DNA of 64,000 bases, from positions 124,001 to 188,000 of the forward strand of contig JACOMY010000001.1 in NCBI GenBank assembly GCA_014324045.1, given 5' to 3'. The stretch is from Rhodospirillales bacterium (GTDB taxonomy: Bacteria; Pseudomonadota; Alphaproteobacteria; Kiloniellales; JACOMY01). The notes below the pieces were generated by a model, which saw only the letters and a program-made list of their open reading frames with translations, ran no database searches and had not been told where the DNA came from. This document shows positions 8,144 to 18,864 of this stretch, one piece after another (positions within the stretch are counted from its first letter, which is position 1; every line of letters starts with the position of its first letter). Position numbers and translations under genes: made by a program.

Positions 8144-10099
8144 CTAACCCTGCATTTCGGTCAGGAAGTTCCGAAGCGACCGTTCGGCATCCTCAACGGC
8201 AGCCGTCTGGCTCTTCCGCTGGCTGCGGAGCTGCTCCAGCCGGTCTTCCTGCTCGGAGAGCTGGCGCAGGTAGCGCCGGCCCAGATCGCTATCGCCGGGC
8301 ACGGCGGCTAGGTTGTCCCGCAGGCGGTCCTGATCGACGACGATCTCGCGTTCCTCATTTTCTAGGCGCTTGAGCCTACGCCTGGCCACCGCCAAGTCAG
8401 TTTTCTTCACGCTCAGGGCCGCGAGTTGCTTCTTCATGCTCTCCGGCACGAACTGAGCGTCGATCAAATAGGCGAGGCGCCGCTCGTCGGCATCCGCCAG
8501 CAAGAAGCGCTGATCGAGCGGGCGTTCGAAGGCCACCGCGACCTCGCGGCTTTCGCCGACCTTCAGGGGCACGCTCAGACGATAGCCGGTGCTGGTCTCC
8601 TCGGCTGTCTTGGGGCCGGTCAGGGTCCAGCCGGGGCGCAGCGGCAGTTGCAGCAGCACCACACGGTCGGCGTCGGGTGCGCCCTTGATGGCATAGACCT
8701 GCTCGGCCAAGTCCCGCTCGTGCTGGATCAGCACACCGTCTTTCAGGCTGACGCCGGTGACGGTCTGCTGCTGGCGGTCGCGTAGGTTGACCGTGACCTT
8801 GGCGTCGAGGGCGAAGCTCACCAAGCGGCTTTCGTCCGGCGGTACGAGGGCTAACTGTGCATCACCGAGATAGGAGACTCGACCTTCCGCACCGCGCTCG
8901 TAAAGCGTGGCGATGCCCGGCGGTAGACTGATGCCGCTGTCGTTGGTGAGGCGCAGGCTGGCCAGGGGATGGTGGCCGGAGACGCCCGGCCGATAGAAGG
9001 ACAGCCGCTCGACGGGAAGCCGCCGGTCGAGGAAGGGCACAAGCAGGGAATGCCCGTCCTCCACCGTCACCGCCTCTGGGAAGCGGTAGATAGCCTGGCT
9101 CACGCTTTCCTGTGCGCGGGCCTGCAGGATCTCCGCTTCGGCCGGGGTTTCGGCGAGGGCGGCTTGTGGGGATGGACCGTACATAGTCAGCATATCGTCG
9201 CTTCCGCCTCGGTCGGCTTGAACCTGAGGCTCCTCGGCGAATCCGACCCGGTCGAGCGGCGGCAGGATGCGGTCTACCACCTGCACAGGGATTTCCGGGC
9301 GATCGAGGTAGTAGCTTCGGTAGAGCGCTTGGCGGAAGGCCACCGGGTTGCCGGAAACTAGGCTCAGTTCAACCCGATCCCAGTGCTCGCCGCTCTGGTT
9401 CTCCAACACCGCCCAGCCCTGAAGGCCGGCGCTGCCGCTGGCCTCAGGCAGGGTCAGGCGATAGCTGGTCTTCCACAAGGGGACCTCGGCCACATAGGCG
9501 ACACGCAGCTGGCGCTTGCCTTCACCCGGCGCGCTCAAGGTCAGAACCCGCCGGCCGCGCTCGCCGTACTTGGCCATGGCGACCAGGGCGCGCTGCACGT
9601 TCTCTTGCAGGCCAGGGTCGGCGAAGGCGATCTCGCGGGACTGCTCCAGCACGAACTGGCTGAGGCCCGAATTGCCCATGAGGGTGACCCGCGTGGCGGT
9701 CGATACAAGTCCAGCCTCGTCCTCTCTCTGCTCCTCGACGACCGAGAGAATGCGGCCAGCGGTCTCCTGCGGACCGGAGACCGTGATTTCGGCGCCGGCC
9801 AGCGAACGCAGCAGAGTCGCGGGCGAGGCCAGGGCCGCCCGGTCGAAGGGCAGGCTCTTGAAAACCTCAGCCAGAGGTTGGCGGCCGGCTAGAGAGACTG
9901 CACCGATTCTGCCGGTATCGTCATAGACCACCAGCGACTTCAGCACATCGTCGACCTGATCGAGCGGCACGCTGAGGGCGATCTCGGCGTCGCCTTCGAC
10001 CTGGGTTTCGTATTCGAAGTAGCCAAGCCCTCCGGTCGAGAGGGCGACACGCGTCAGGGTTGGATCCTCTGCGGCGGCCTTGGTGAGCTGGAACGTCAT
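8144..10099 (-). CDS. DUF4139 domain-containing protein
   Basis: The product is 651 residues from ATG 10097-10099. The minus-strand frame is open well beyond that, but recognisable sequence begins here and a GGAGGA lies 12 bases upstream. The N-terminus (LTRVALSTGGLGYFEYE) and the later segments WAVLENQSGEHWDRVELSLVSG and YRSYYLDRP are typical of DUF4139/DUF4140 proteins, beta-rich proteins of unknown function. The C-terminal 100 residues (from SMKKQLAALSVKKTDLA) are charged and heptad-like, predicting a coiled coil. Family members usually carry a signal peptide; none is visible at this start. The gene stands alone, convergent with the importer operon and divergent from the EamA gene. Confidence 0.8.
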   Translation of the reverse strand: MTFQLTKAAAEDPTLTRVALSTGGLGYFEYETQVEGDAEIALSVPLDQVDDVLKSLVVYDDTGRIGAVSLAGRQPLAEVFKSLPFDRAALASPATLLRSLAGAEITVSGPQETAGRILSVVEEQREDEAGLVSTATRVTLMGNSGLSQFVLEQSREIAFADPGLQENVQRALVAMAKYGERGRRVLTLSAPGEGKRQLRVAYVAEVPLWKTSYRLTLPEASGSAGLQGWAVLENQSGEHWDRVELSLVSGNPVAFRQALYRSYYLDRPEIPVQVVDRILPPLDRVGFAEEPQVQADRGGSDDMLTMYGPSPQAALAETPAEAEILQARAQESVSQAIYRFPEAVTVEDGHSLLVPFLDRRLPVERLSFYRPGVSGHHPLASLRLTNDSGISLPPGIATLYERGAEGRVSYLGDAQLALVPPDESRLVSFALDAKVTVNLRDRQQQTVTGVSLKDGVLIQHERDLAEQVYAIKGAPDADRVVLLQLPLRPGWTLTGPKTAEETSTGYRLSVPLKVGESREVAVAFERPLDQRFLLADADERRLAYLIDAQFVPESMKKQLAALSVKKTDLAVARRRLKRLENEEREIVVDQDRLRDNLAAVPGDSDLGRRYLRQLSEQEDRLEQLRSQRKSQTAAVEDAERSLRNFLTEMQG

Positions 10100-10285
10100 C
10101 GCGGAGTCTCGTCCTCCCCAGTCTTTGATCTCTACGGTTTCGCGCAGGTCCGTTATAGACGGAAAGAGGGCCGTTCGGCTGCAACTGCTTGACGATGGCT
10201 CGAAGGCGATTGCAGGGCAGGCTTGTTCAGATCGGGTGCGGCGGCGGGGCCGGAGCAGCTCCCTGCCATGCAGGAGCAAGGCACG

Positions 10286-11200
10286 ATGACGTTTGGAAAG
10301 TCCGGGCAGCGGCCAGGTGAGGGCGCGTGGCTGGCGCTGATGCCGGCCCTCTTCGTGCTGTTGTGGTCCACCGGCTTCATCGGCGCCAAGTACGGCGTGC
10401 CATACGCCTCGCCGCTGCTGTTTCTGACCGTTCGCTTCGGTTTGACGGCCCTGCTGCTGTCCGTCTGGGCGCTGCTCACGGCGACGCGCTGGCCCAAAGG
10501 TTGGCAGATGTACCGCGATCTGGCGGTGACCGGGATCTTGCTCCACAGCATCTACCTGGGTGGAGTCTTCGTCGCGATCTCTCAAGGCATGCCGTCGGGC
10601 ATGGCGGCTCTGGTGGTGAGTTTGCAGCCGCTGTTGGTCGCCGCCCTGGCCGGGATGCTGCTGGGCGAGCGGGTGAGCCGCCTGCAGTGGGTGGGGCTGG
10701 TCCTGGGACTGGGCGGAGTCGCCCTGATGGTCCTGCGCGATGCCAGCCTGGCGCTGGACGGTCTGTCGCTGGACAGTCTGGCGCCGGTGGCGCTCTGCCT
10801 GCTGTCTTTGGTCGCAATCACTCTGGCCGTGCTCTATCAGAAGGCGCATTTGGGGGCGATGCCCCAGGTCGGCGGCAATGTCCTGCAGTTTCTATTCGCC
10901 ACGCTTGTCAGCGGGATCGGCGTCCTGCTCTTCGAGCCAGTTCCACGAATCGAATGGACCTGGTCCTTCCTTTTTGCGCTCGCCTGGCTCGTCCTGGTGC
11001 TGTCGATCGGTGCCATCGGGTTCTTTCTGGCAATGGTACGCCGAGGGGCGGCATCCAAGGTCTCCAGCCTCTTCTTTCTGGTGCCGCCTTGCACGGCTCT
11101 GTTGGCTTGGCCCCTTTTCGGCGAGACTCTGGACGGTCTGCAGTTGGCAGGTATGGCCCTGGCGGTCTTCGGCGTCTACCTCGCCAATCGCAGATCTTAA
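10286..11200 (+). CDS. EamA/DMT family transporter
   Basis: The inner-membrane protein of about 304 residues has ten hydrophobic helices in two EamA repeats. The first repeat begins ALFVLLWSTGFIGAKYG and ends near MVLRD. The second includes ISLAVLYQKAH-like sequence, with SKVSSLFFLVPPCTALLAW near the end, a typical drug/metabolite transporter motif. The start is placed at ATG 10286 because AGGAG (10272-10276) lies nine bases upstream; the frame is open from 10223. The substrate cannot be predicted; relatives export amino acids, nucleosides or drugs. It is divergent from the DUF4139 gene, and nothing around it suggests a pathway. Confidence 0.88.
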   Translation: MTFGKSGQRPGEGAWLALMPALFVLLWSTGFIGAKYGVPYASPLLFLTVRFGLTALLLSVWALLTATRWPKGWQMYRDLAVTGILLHSIYLGGVFVAISQGMPSGMAALVVSLQPLLVAALAGMLLGERVSRLQWVGLVLGLGGVALMVLRDASLALDGLSLDSLAPVALCLLSLVAITLAVLYQKAHLGAMPQVGGNVLQFLFATLVSGIGVLLFEPVPRIEWTWSFLFALAWLVLVLSIGAIGFFLAMVRRGAASKVSSLFFLVPPCTALLAWPLFGETLDGLQLAGMALAVFGVYLANRRS

Positions 11201-11254
11201 GTGTCCGCAGTTGCTGCCAGCCCTCACCCCGGCCGTCCATAAAGGAGGCTCCCG

Positions 11255-11347
11255 TTGGCGTCCGCGGATGCCTTCGCGATCAAGAGCGGCCTCGATCAGA
11301 CGCGCATTTGCGTGCGAAGACTTCCTAAAGTCACGATTGTCCGCTAG
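11255..11347 (+). CDS. Possible 30-residue small ORF with a strong ribosome binding site
   Basis: A consensus AAAGGAGG (11241-11248) lies six bases upstream of a TTG at 11255 that opens a 30-codon frame (begins MASADAFAIKSGL if initiated, ends at TAG 11345-11347). It sits in the gap between the EamA gene and the SYLF gene. No family is recognised and the composition is not distinctive. The main argument for translation is the unusually good Shine-Dalgarno. It may equally be chance. Confidence 0.25.
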   Translation: MASADAFAIKSGLDQTRICVRRLPKVTIVR

Positions 11348-11393
11348 ACCATCGGCAAGCATTCACGTTTCACGTTGGAAGGACGTATTGACG

Positions 11394-12071
11394 ATGAAGA
11401 CCACGCGACGATCTTTGCTTATGTCGGCCGGGGCCGGTCTCGCCCTAGCGGCTGGCGCCGGCCCGGCCGCTGCGCTGACCGACGAGGAAGAGTTGGTAGA
11501 CCGCGCCCGCATCACCGCGCTTTCGATGCTGTCGTCCAACGACTTCCAGAACCTGCAGGACTTCATGAAGAAGGCCGCCGGTGTCTTGATCTTTCCCTCG
11601 GTTCTGAAGGGTGGCTTCATCATCGGCGCCGAGGGCGGCCGCGGTCTCCTCTGCGCACGCCATGGCGGGGACTGGAGCTATCCGGCCTTCTATCACCTGG
11701 CAGGTGCGTCGATCGGTTTTCAGATCGGCGGCCAGATTTCGCAGGTCATGATGGTGATCATGAACGAGGCTGCCCTCGGCCGGATTCTAGCGAACAACAT
11801 TGAGCTGGGGGCTGGTGCTTCGATCGCGGTAGGGCCCCTCGGCAAGGAGATCGGGGCCGGCAGCAGCGGCGAGTTCGAGGCCGATATCTATACCTTCGCG
11901 GCGACTCAGGGCTTCTACGCCGGCATGAATTTCGAGGGGGCGTCGATCAGCGAAGACGAGGACCGCAACACCTACTACTATGGCAAGCGCCTGTCGGCGG
12001 CCGATATTGTGCTGCATCACGCCGGCGCCAACAGCCAAGCCGAGCCCTTGCGCCAAGCGCTCCGTACCTAA
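11394..12071 (+). CDS. SYLF/Ysc84-like lipid-binding domain protein, exported
   Basis: The 225-residue product starts at ATG 11394. The N-terminus MKTTRRSLLMSAGAGLALAAG, followed by GPAAA, is a signal sequence with a twin-arginine pair, so export by Tat or Sec is likely. The rest matches the SYLF (Ysc84, DUF500-like) family: AAGVLIFPSVLKGGFIIGAEGG, SYPAFYHLAGASIGFQIGGQ, then GAGASIAVGPLG, and a late ATQGFYAGMNFEGASI with NTYYYG. Such domains bind phosphoinositides in eukaryotes; the bacterial periplasmic members have no firm role. It is monocistronic as far as I can see. The family call is secure and the function is unknown. Confidence 0.9.
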   Translation: MKTTRRSLLMSAGAGLALAAGAGPAAALTDEEELVDRARITALSMLSSNDFQNLQDFMKKAAGVLIFPSVLKGGFIIGAEGGRGLLCARHGGDWSYPAFYHLAGASIGFQIGGQISQVMMVIMNEAALGRILANNIELGAGASIAVGPLGKEIGAGSSGEFEADIYTFAATQGFYAGMNFEGASISEDEDRNTYYYGKRLSAADIVLHHAGANSQAEPLRQALRT

Positions 12072-12230
12072 GTCTTGCTTCAGTTGCACCCATCGCTGCC
12101 TTTGCTCGCTTTCGTAGCTCTGGCGCGGCGATGGGCTGGAACGGCGCCCGATACCTCGGGCGGGGCGAAGATCGCCCCGGCGAGCGAGACGGAGTCTGCT
12201 CACAACTGCTGAAAGGCAAAGAAGATCGCT

Positions 12231-13226
12231 ATGTCATATGCTATTCAAATCCCGCGATCCGGCGGCCCTGAAGTTCTGGTCAAGGTAGATCAGTCTGTGC
12301 TGCGGCCATACGCGGGACAAATCCTGATCCGTAACCACGCCGGTGCGGTGAACTTCATCGATACGATCATCCGTCGAGGTGAAATGCCCGAAGGCATGAT
12401 GCCCGACTTGCCACATATCCCGGGTGTCGAAGGTGCAGGCGTTGTCGAAGCGCTCGGTGAAGGCATCAAGGGCTTTGCCGTGGGAGACCGGGTGGCTTGG
12501 ATGGGGCCGATAGGAGCGGGCGGTTACGGCACGCACTCGATGATAGGTGAGTCTTATGTGACTCAGATTTCAGATAGCGTGGATTTTGACCGGGCCGCGT
12601 CCATCCCGGTCAATGCCATGACAGCCTACCACATGCTCGTCAATCTAGGCGGCGCAGCGGCTGGCAAATCCGTTCTGGTGCATGCGGCAGCAGGCGGTGT
12701 CGGCACGATGATCCAGCACATTGCCAAGCATCTCGGGATGATTGTGATTGCCTCAGTCAGCACCAACAAAACAGAATATGCCGCGGCACAAGGCGCAGAT
12801 GAGGTGATTGACTATCGCAAAGAAGACGTGACCGCACGGGCGATGGAAATCACCCATGGACGCGGCGTCGATCTGACACTCAATCCGATTTCGGGGGAAA
12901 CTCTGAAGTCTGACCTGGAGGCACTTGCGCCGCTTGGCACTGTGGTGATCTATGGCTTTCTCGCCGGTCCGCCTGCGGGCAACTTTGCCGAAGACCTTGC
13001 CAAGCATTTCCAGAAATCTGTCGCGGTGCGGGTGAGTGACATCTACACCTACTTTGGCAATCGACCTAGGGCCTTCAGCGCCGATCTAGCCCGTGTATTT
13101 GATCTGCTTGGCCAAGGCGTTCTCCGCCCGCAGATCACGACACTACCGATCAGCGAGGCCGCCGAGGCGCATCGCCGTCTTGAAGCGGGCGAGACCACGG
13201 GCAAGCTTGTCCTGAGCATCGCGTGA
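12231..13226 (+). CDS. NADPH:quinone oxidoreductase (zinc-free MDR superfamily)
   Basis: The 331-residue cytoplasmic enzyme belongs to the zeta-crystallin/QOR branch of medium-chain dehydrogenases. The N-terminal GroES-like fold holds NFIDTIIRRG and PGVEGAGVVEALGEG. The nucleotide-binding fold has VLVHAAAGGVGTMIQHIAK (AxxGGVG motif for NADPH), then GADEVIDYRKED, and the C-terminus is LEAGETTGKLVLSI. The structural and catalytic zinc ligands of alcohol dehydrogenases are absent, as expected for QOR. Codon use is less GC-biased than in the flanking genes (more AT-ending codons), so it may have been acquired from another alphaproteobacterial lineage. A role in one- or two-electron quinone reduction under oxidative stress is plausible next to katG, but this is an inference. 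Confidence 0.9.
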   Translation: MSYAIQIPRSGGPEVLVKVDQSVLRPYAGQILIRNHAGAVNFIDTIIRRGEMPEGMMPDLPHIPGVEGAGVVEALGEGIKGFAVGDRVAWMGPIGAGGYGTHSMIGESYVTQISDSVDFDRAASIPVNAMTAYHMLVNLGGAAAGKSVLVHAAAGGVGTMIQHIAKHLGMIVIASVSTNKTEYAAAQGADEVIDYRKEDVTARAMEITHGRGVDLTLNPISGETLKSDLEALAPLGTVVIYGFLAGPPAGNFAEDLAKHFQKSVAVRVSDIYTYFGNRPRAFSADLARVFDLLGQGVLRPQITTLPISEAAEAHRRLEAGETTGKLVLSIA

Positions 13227-13590
13227 GACCACGCACAGCAGCAAAACCTCAATCGTCGCTGGTGGCAATCAAGGTCTTGGTTTAGCGTTGGTCAAAGACT
13301 TGGCGCAATGTCTCGGGTCACAGATATCGCCTATTTCGCAGTCCTTTCTTCCAGCCTTCCTGTAGTTCTTCGTAGATGTTGCCCTCGTCCAGTCAGTATC
13401 CCCGACCAGAGCTACCATGCGGCCCAAAGGCTGTGTCCGCATCCCAGGCCTTGGCCTTGATGAAGTTATGCATGATGAGGCCAGCACGGTAATGCTGAAG
13501 CCCAGACCGAAAGGATGGAGAAGTCTACGTCATCTACATCCTTTGTAGCTCGGTGAAGAGGACAGGTACTTTCTCGGCGCTGCAGTAGGA
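13227..13590. other. Gap with possible gene debris
   Basis: No intact gene is visible. On the minus strand, one frame over roughly 13330-13480 reads IMHNFIKAKAWDADTAFGPH, then stops and resumes as LDEGNIYEELQEGWKKGLRN after a stop codon. It looks like a decayed coding sequence that I cannot assign to a family. The stretch is flanked by the compositionally odd quinone reductase gene and the katG terminator. Confidence 0.3.
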
Positions 13591-13618
13591 ATCCGGGCGG
13601 GATGTTCCACGCCCGGAT
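13591..13618 (-). terminator. Probable katG terminator hairpin
   Basis: ATCCGGGCG (13591-13599) pairs perfectly with CGCCCGGAT (13610-13618) around a 10-base loop, nine bases past the katG stop codon in the direction of transcription. There is no long U-run, so termination efficiency is uncertain. Confidence 0.6.
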
Positions 13619-13626
13619 GCTAACGC

Positions 13627-16364
<2,738 letters not shown>

Positions 16365-16754
16365 ATGCTAAACCCTCTGACTGGCGCCAGCCCGGTCATC
16401 CAGATCCACGTCTATGCCGCCTCTCTGGCCTTCCTTTTGGGCCTGGCGCAAATCGCCTTGCCGAAGGGGACCGGGCTGCACCGCGCGCTTGGCTGGGTCT
16501 GGATTGTGCTGATGACAGCCGTTGCCTTTAGCTCCTTCTGGATTCACGAGATCCGCCTTTGGGGGCCTTGGAGTGTCATCCATCTCCTTTCGGTAGCGAC
16601 GCTCGTTGCTCTGGCGGCGGCAGTATGGCACGCGCGACGCCACCGGATCCAGGCCCATCGTCTTGCCATGCTGCTGTTGTTCTTCGGTGCCTTGGTTATC
16701 GCCGGCATCTTCACACTCTTCCCGGGGCGCATCCTGCATCGCGTTCTGTTCTAG
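16365..16754 (+). CDS. DUF2306 family membrane protein
   Basis: The 129-residue inner-membrane protein has four hydrophobic segments. The order of features, IQIHVYAASLAFLLGLAQ, then GTGLHRALGWVW, then SSFWIHEIR, then AHRLAMLLLFFGALVIAGIF ending in the FPGR motif, fits the DUF2306 family. The conserved histidines (IHVY, GLHRALG, WIHE, AHR) are typical and suggest heme or quinone contact, though no activity is established. The start ATG 16365 has no obvious Shine-Dalgarno. The D-amino acid aminotransferase gene follows 122 bp later. Confidence 0.8.
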   Translation: MLNPLTGASPVIQIHVYAASLAFLLGLAQIALPKGTGLHRALGWVWIVLMTAVAFSSFWIHEIRLWGPWSVIHLLSVATLVALAAAVWHARRHRIQAHRLAMLLLFFGALVIAGIFTLFPGRILHRVLF

Positions 16755-16876
16755 CTCTTGTGTTTCTGCCTCCATTGCCTTGCGACTCATGGCTTGGGGC
16801 CGACGCCCTTGCCGAGGGCCGGAGGACTATGCTGAGATTGCGACTTTGCGCGCGCTGGATTAGGAGATCTGTGGAC

Positions 16877-17740
16877 ATGGGGCGGCTGGCTTACGTGAAC
16901 GGGCGCTTTGTGCCGCATCGCAAGGGGCAGGTGCATATTGAGGACCGCGGGTACCAGTTCGCCGATGGCGTCTATGAGGTCGTGCCGGTCGCCGACGGTC
17001 ACCCGGTTGACGAAAATCTGCATCTCGATCGTCTGGAGTACTCGTTGAGCGCGCTCAGGATTGCGATGCCCATGCGTCGCGAGGTCTTGAAGCTGGTGTC
17101 GCACGAGGTCATTCGCAGAAACAAACTGACCAACGGCCTGCTCTACATGCAGGTCACTCGCGGCGTGGCACATAGGGACCACAAGTTCCCCAAGCATGCC
17201 AAGCCCGCCTTGGTGATGACCGCAAAGCAGACCAAGCCGCCCGGTGCGGCTGAACTGAATGCCGGTCTTGGCGTCGTAACGCGGCCGGACATTCGCTGGA
17301 AGCGGCCGGACATCAAGTCGATCTCGCTGTTACCGAATTGCCTGGCCAAGCAGGAGGCTGTCGAGGCAGGGGCTGGGGAGGCTTGGTTGGTAGACGAGGC
17401 CGGCCGGGTCACCGAAGGCAGTTCAACCAACGCCTGGATTGTCACCAAGGACAAGCGTGTCATTACCCGCGAGGCGGAGCGCCGGATCTTGAACGGTATC
17501 ACCCGCCGGGTGCTGCTCAATATCATGCAGGCGGAGGGCTACTCCTTCGAGGAACGCCCCTTCACACTGGAGGAGGCAGAGTCGGCAAGCGAGGCCTTCC
17601 TGACCTCTTCGTCGAACTTCGTGATGCCGGTGACCAAGATCGATCGGAGGATGGTTGGGAACGGCGAACCCGGTCCGCTGACACAAGCCTTGCGCAAGGC
17701 TTACATCGCCAGCTTTGCGCCTGACGGTAGCATTCAATGA
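16877..17740 (+). CDS. dat: D-amino acid aminotransferase (class IV PLP enzyme)
   Basis: The 287-residue fold-type IV aminotransferase interconverts D-amino acids and 2-oxo acids, typically D-alanine and D-glutamate for cell-wall precursors. Markers are VHIEDRGYQFADGVYEV near the N-terminus, the PLP lysine in RPDIKSISLLPNCLAKQEA, and the phosphate-binding VTEGSSTNAWIV. ATG 16877 is preferred because AGGAG lies ten bases upstream; the frame is open much farther upstream but without recognisable content. The stop overlaps the next gene (ATGA), so the two are translationally coupled. Branched-chain aminotransferases share the fold, but the N-terminal DRGYQFADGVYE and DIKS context favours the D-specific group. 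Confidence 0.9.
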   Translation: MGRLAYVNGRFVPHRKGQVHIEDRGYQFADGVYEVVPVADGHPVDENLHLDRLEYSLSALRIAMPMRREVLKLVSHEVIRRNKLTNGLLYMQVTRGVAHRDHKFPKHAKPALVMTAKQTKPPGAAELNAGLGVVTRPDIRWKRPDIKSISLLPNCLAKQEAVEAGAGEAWLVDEAGRVTEGSSTNAWIVTKDKRVITREAERRILNGITRRVLLNIMQAEGYSFEERPFTLEEAESASEAFLTSSSNFVMPVTKIDRRMVGNGEPGPLTQALRKAYIASFAPDGSIQ

Positions 17741-18396
17741 TACCCAAAGGGCTGCTGTTCGACTGGGACAACACTTTGGTCGACAGCTGGGGCGTCATTC
17801 ATGCCGCGCTGGAAGAAACCTTTGTCGCTATGGGCGAAAAACCCTGGAGCCTGGAGGAGTGCCGGGAACGGATCCGAGCCTCGGCGCGCGATGCCTTTCC
17901 CAAGTTGTTCGGTGACCGGGCGGAAGAGGCGTCGGAAATCTTCTATTCTTCCTTCCGTCACAATCACATCGCGGCGCTGCGACCGCTTGAAGGGGCAAAA
18001 GCGCTGTTGGACACTCTTAAGTCATTGAATTTGAAGATGGGAATTGTCTCGAACAAGCTCGGAGATTTATTGCGCGACGAGGTTGTTGCCTTGCGATGGC
18101 GGCCCTATTTCACGGCTGTCATCGGCGCACAGGATACCGCCGCTGACAAGCCCGCGTCGAACGCTCCCGCGGCGGCCTTAGCAGAAATGGGGTTGGCGGC
18201 AAGCCAGGAGATCTGGTTTGTCGGCGATACCGACATCGATATGCTCTGTGCAGTCAGGGTGGGTTGCCGTCCGGTGCTGGTCCGTGACGAGGCGCCGCGC
18301 AAGGAAGAGTTTGCCGACTGCCGTCCGCACATCCATGTAGAGTCCTGCGAAGCCCTGAGGGGCCTGATTCGCAAAATGGATGCTCAATCCCCCTAA
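17737..18396 (+). CDS. HAD-family hydrolase (phosphoglycolate phosphatase-like)
   Basis: The 219-residue cytoplasmic phosphatase starts with [11 protein letters not shown], giving the nucleophile and acid/base aspartates of motif I. A helical cap follows, then MGIVSNK (motif II Ser), a motif III lysine in AADKPAS, and [13 protein letters not shown] (motif IV acidic residues binding Mg). The subfamily resembles Gph-type phosphatases, but no substrate is implied by the sequence. It overlaps the aminotransferase gene by ATGA and ends 64 bp before hfq. This aminotransferase/HAD/hfq/hflX order is one I associate with alphaproteobacteria. Confidence 0.88.
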   Translation: MIPKGLLFDWDNTLVDSWGVIHAALEETFVAMGEKPWSLEECRERIRASARDAFPKLFGDRAEEASEIFYSSFRHNHIAALRPLEGAKALLDTLKSLNLKMGIVSNKLGDLLRDEVVALRWRPYFTAVIGAQDTAADKPASNAPAAALAEMGLAASQEIWFVGDTDIDMLCAVRVGCRPVLVRDEAPRKEEFADCRPHIHVESCEALRGLIRKMDAQSP

Positions 18397-18460
18397 CCTT
18401 GGCCCCGTAACCCTGGAACCTTGCCGCGTTCTCAGGACCATAAAGAAAGCACTATCCGAT

Positions 18461-18718
18461 ATGGCAACTGAAAAGCAACAAAACGTCCAAGACGTGTTTC
18501 TGAACCACATCCGGAAGAATCGTGTGCCGGTCACGATCTTCCTGATGAACGGTGTGAAGCTGCAAGGCGTGGTGACTTGGTTCGACAGCTTCTCCGTCCT
18601 GCTGCGCCGCGATGCGCATTCGCAGCTGGTCTATAAGCACGCCATATCGACTGTGATGCCGGCGACCCCGGTTCAGCTCTTCGAGCCCGTCCGTGAGGAG
18701 GAGCCGGCTGAGGCCTAG
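18461..18718 (+). CDS. hfq: RNA chaperone Hfq
   Basis: The 85-residue protein starts at ATG 18461. The open frame begins at 18380, but Hfq homology starts at the AEKQQNVQD-type sequence just after this ATG. The Sm1 motif covers [20 protein letters not shown] and [13 protein letters not shown]. Sm2 is the canonical YKHAISTV. The product forms a hexameric ring that pairs small RNAs with mRNAs. The C-terminal tail is short and acidic ([11 protein letters not shown]), typical of alphaproteobacterial Hfq. The hflX gene follows on the same strand, as in many proteobacteria. Confidence 0.98.
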   Translation: MATEKQQNVQDVFLNHIRKNRVPVTIFLMNGVKLQGVVTWFDSFSVLLRRDAHSQLVYKHAISTVMPATPVQLFEPVREEEPAEA

Positions 18719-18864
18719 GCCCGATAGGCGTCATACTGCAGGGCAGCGATGCAGTAATCCTGGCCGAGTACAGCATTGCAAAGTTATTCAGACGATCGCA
18801 AGCGGCCGGATCTGCGGTCGTCGATCTGCTGGACCGTGGACGGGGTGCAGGTCAAAGAGAGACA

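Noticed and set aside
7060-8373. Long plus-strand open frame across the second permease gene
   Set aside because: It is an Arg/Ala-rich alternative frame of two real permease genes and is not itself coding.
8144-10849. A 901-codon version of the DUF4139 protein
   Set aside because: The extra 250 N-terminal codons are Gln/Arg/His-rich, lie antisense to the EamA gene and show no family features. Recognisable sequence starts at ATG 10099.
16559-17740. A 393-residue aminotransferase starting inside the DUF2306 gene
   Set aside because: The first 106 codons overlap the DUF2306 gene in another frame and lack homology. The ribosome site and family start point to ATG 16877.
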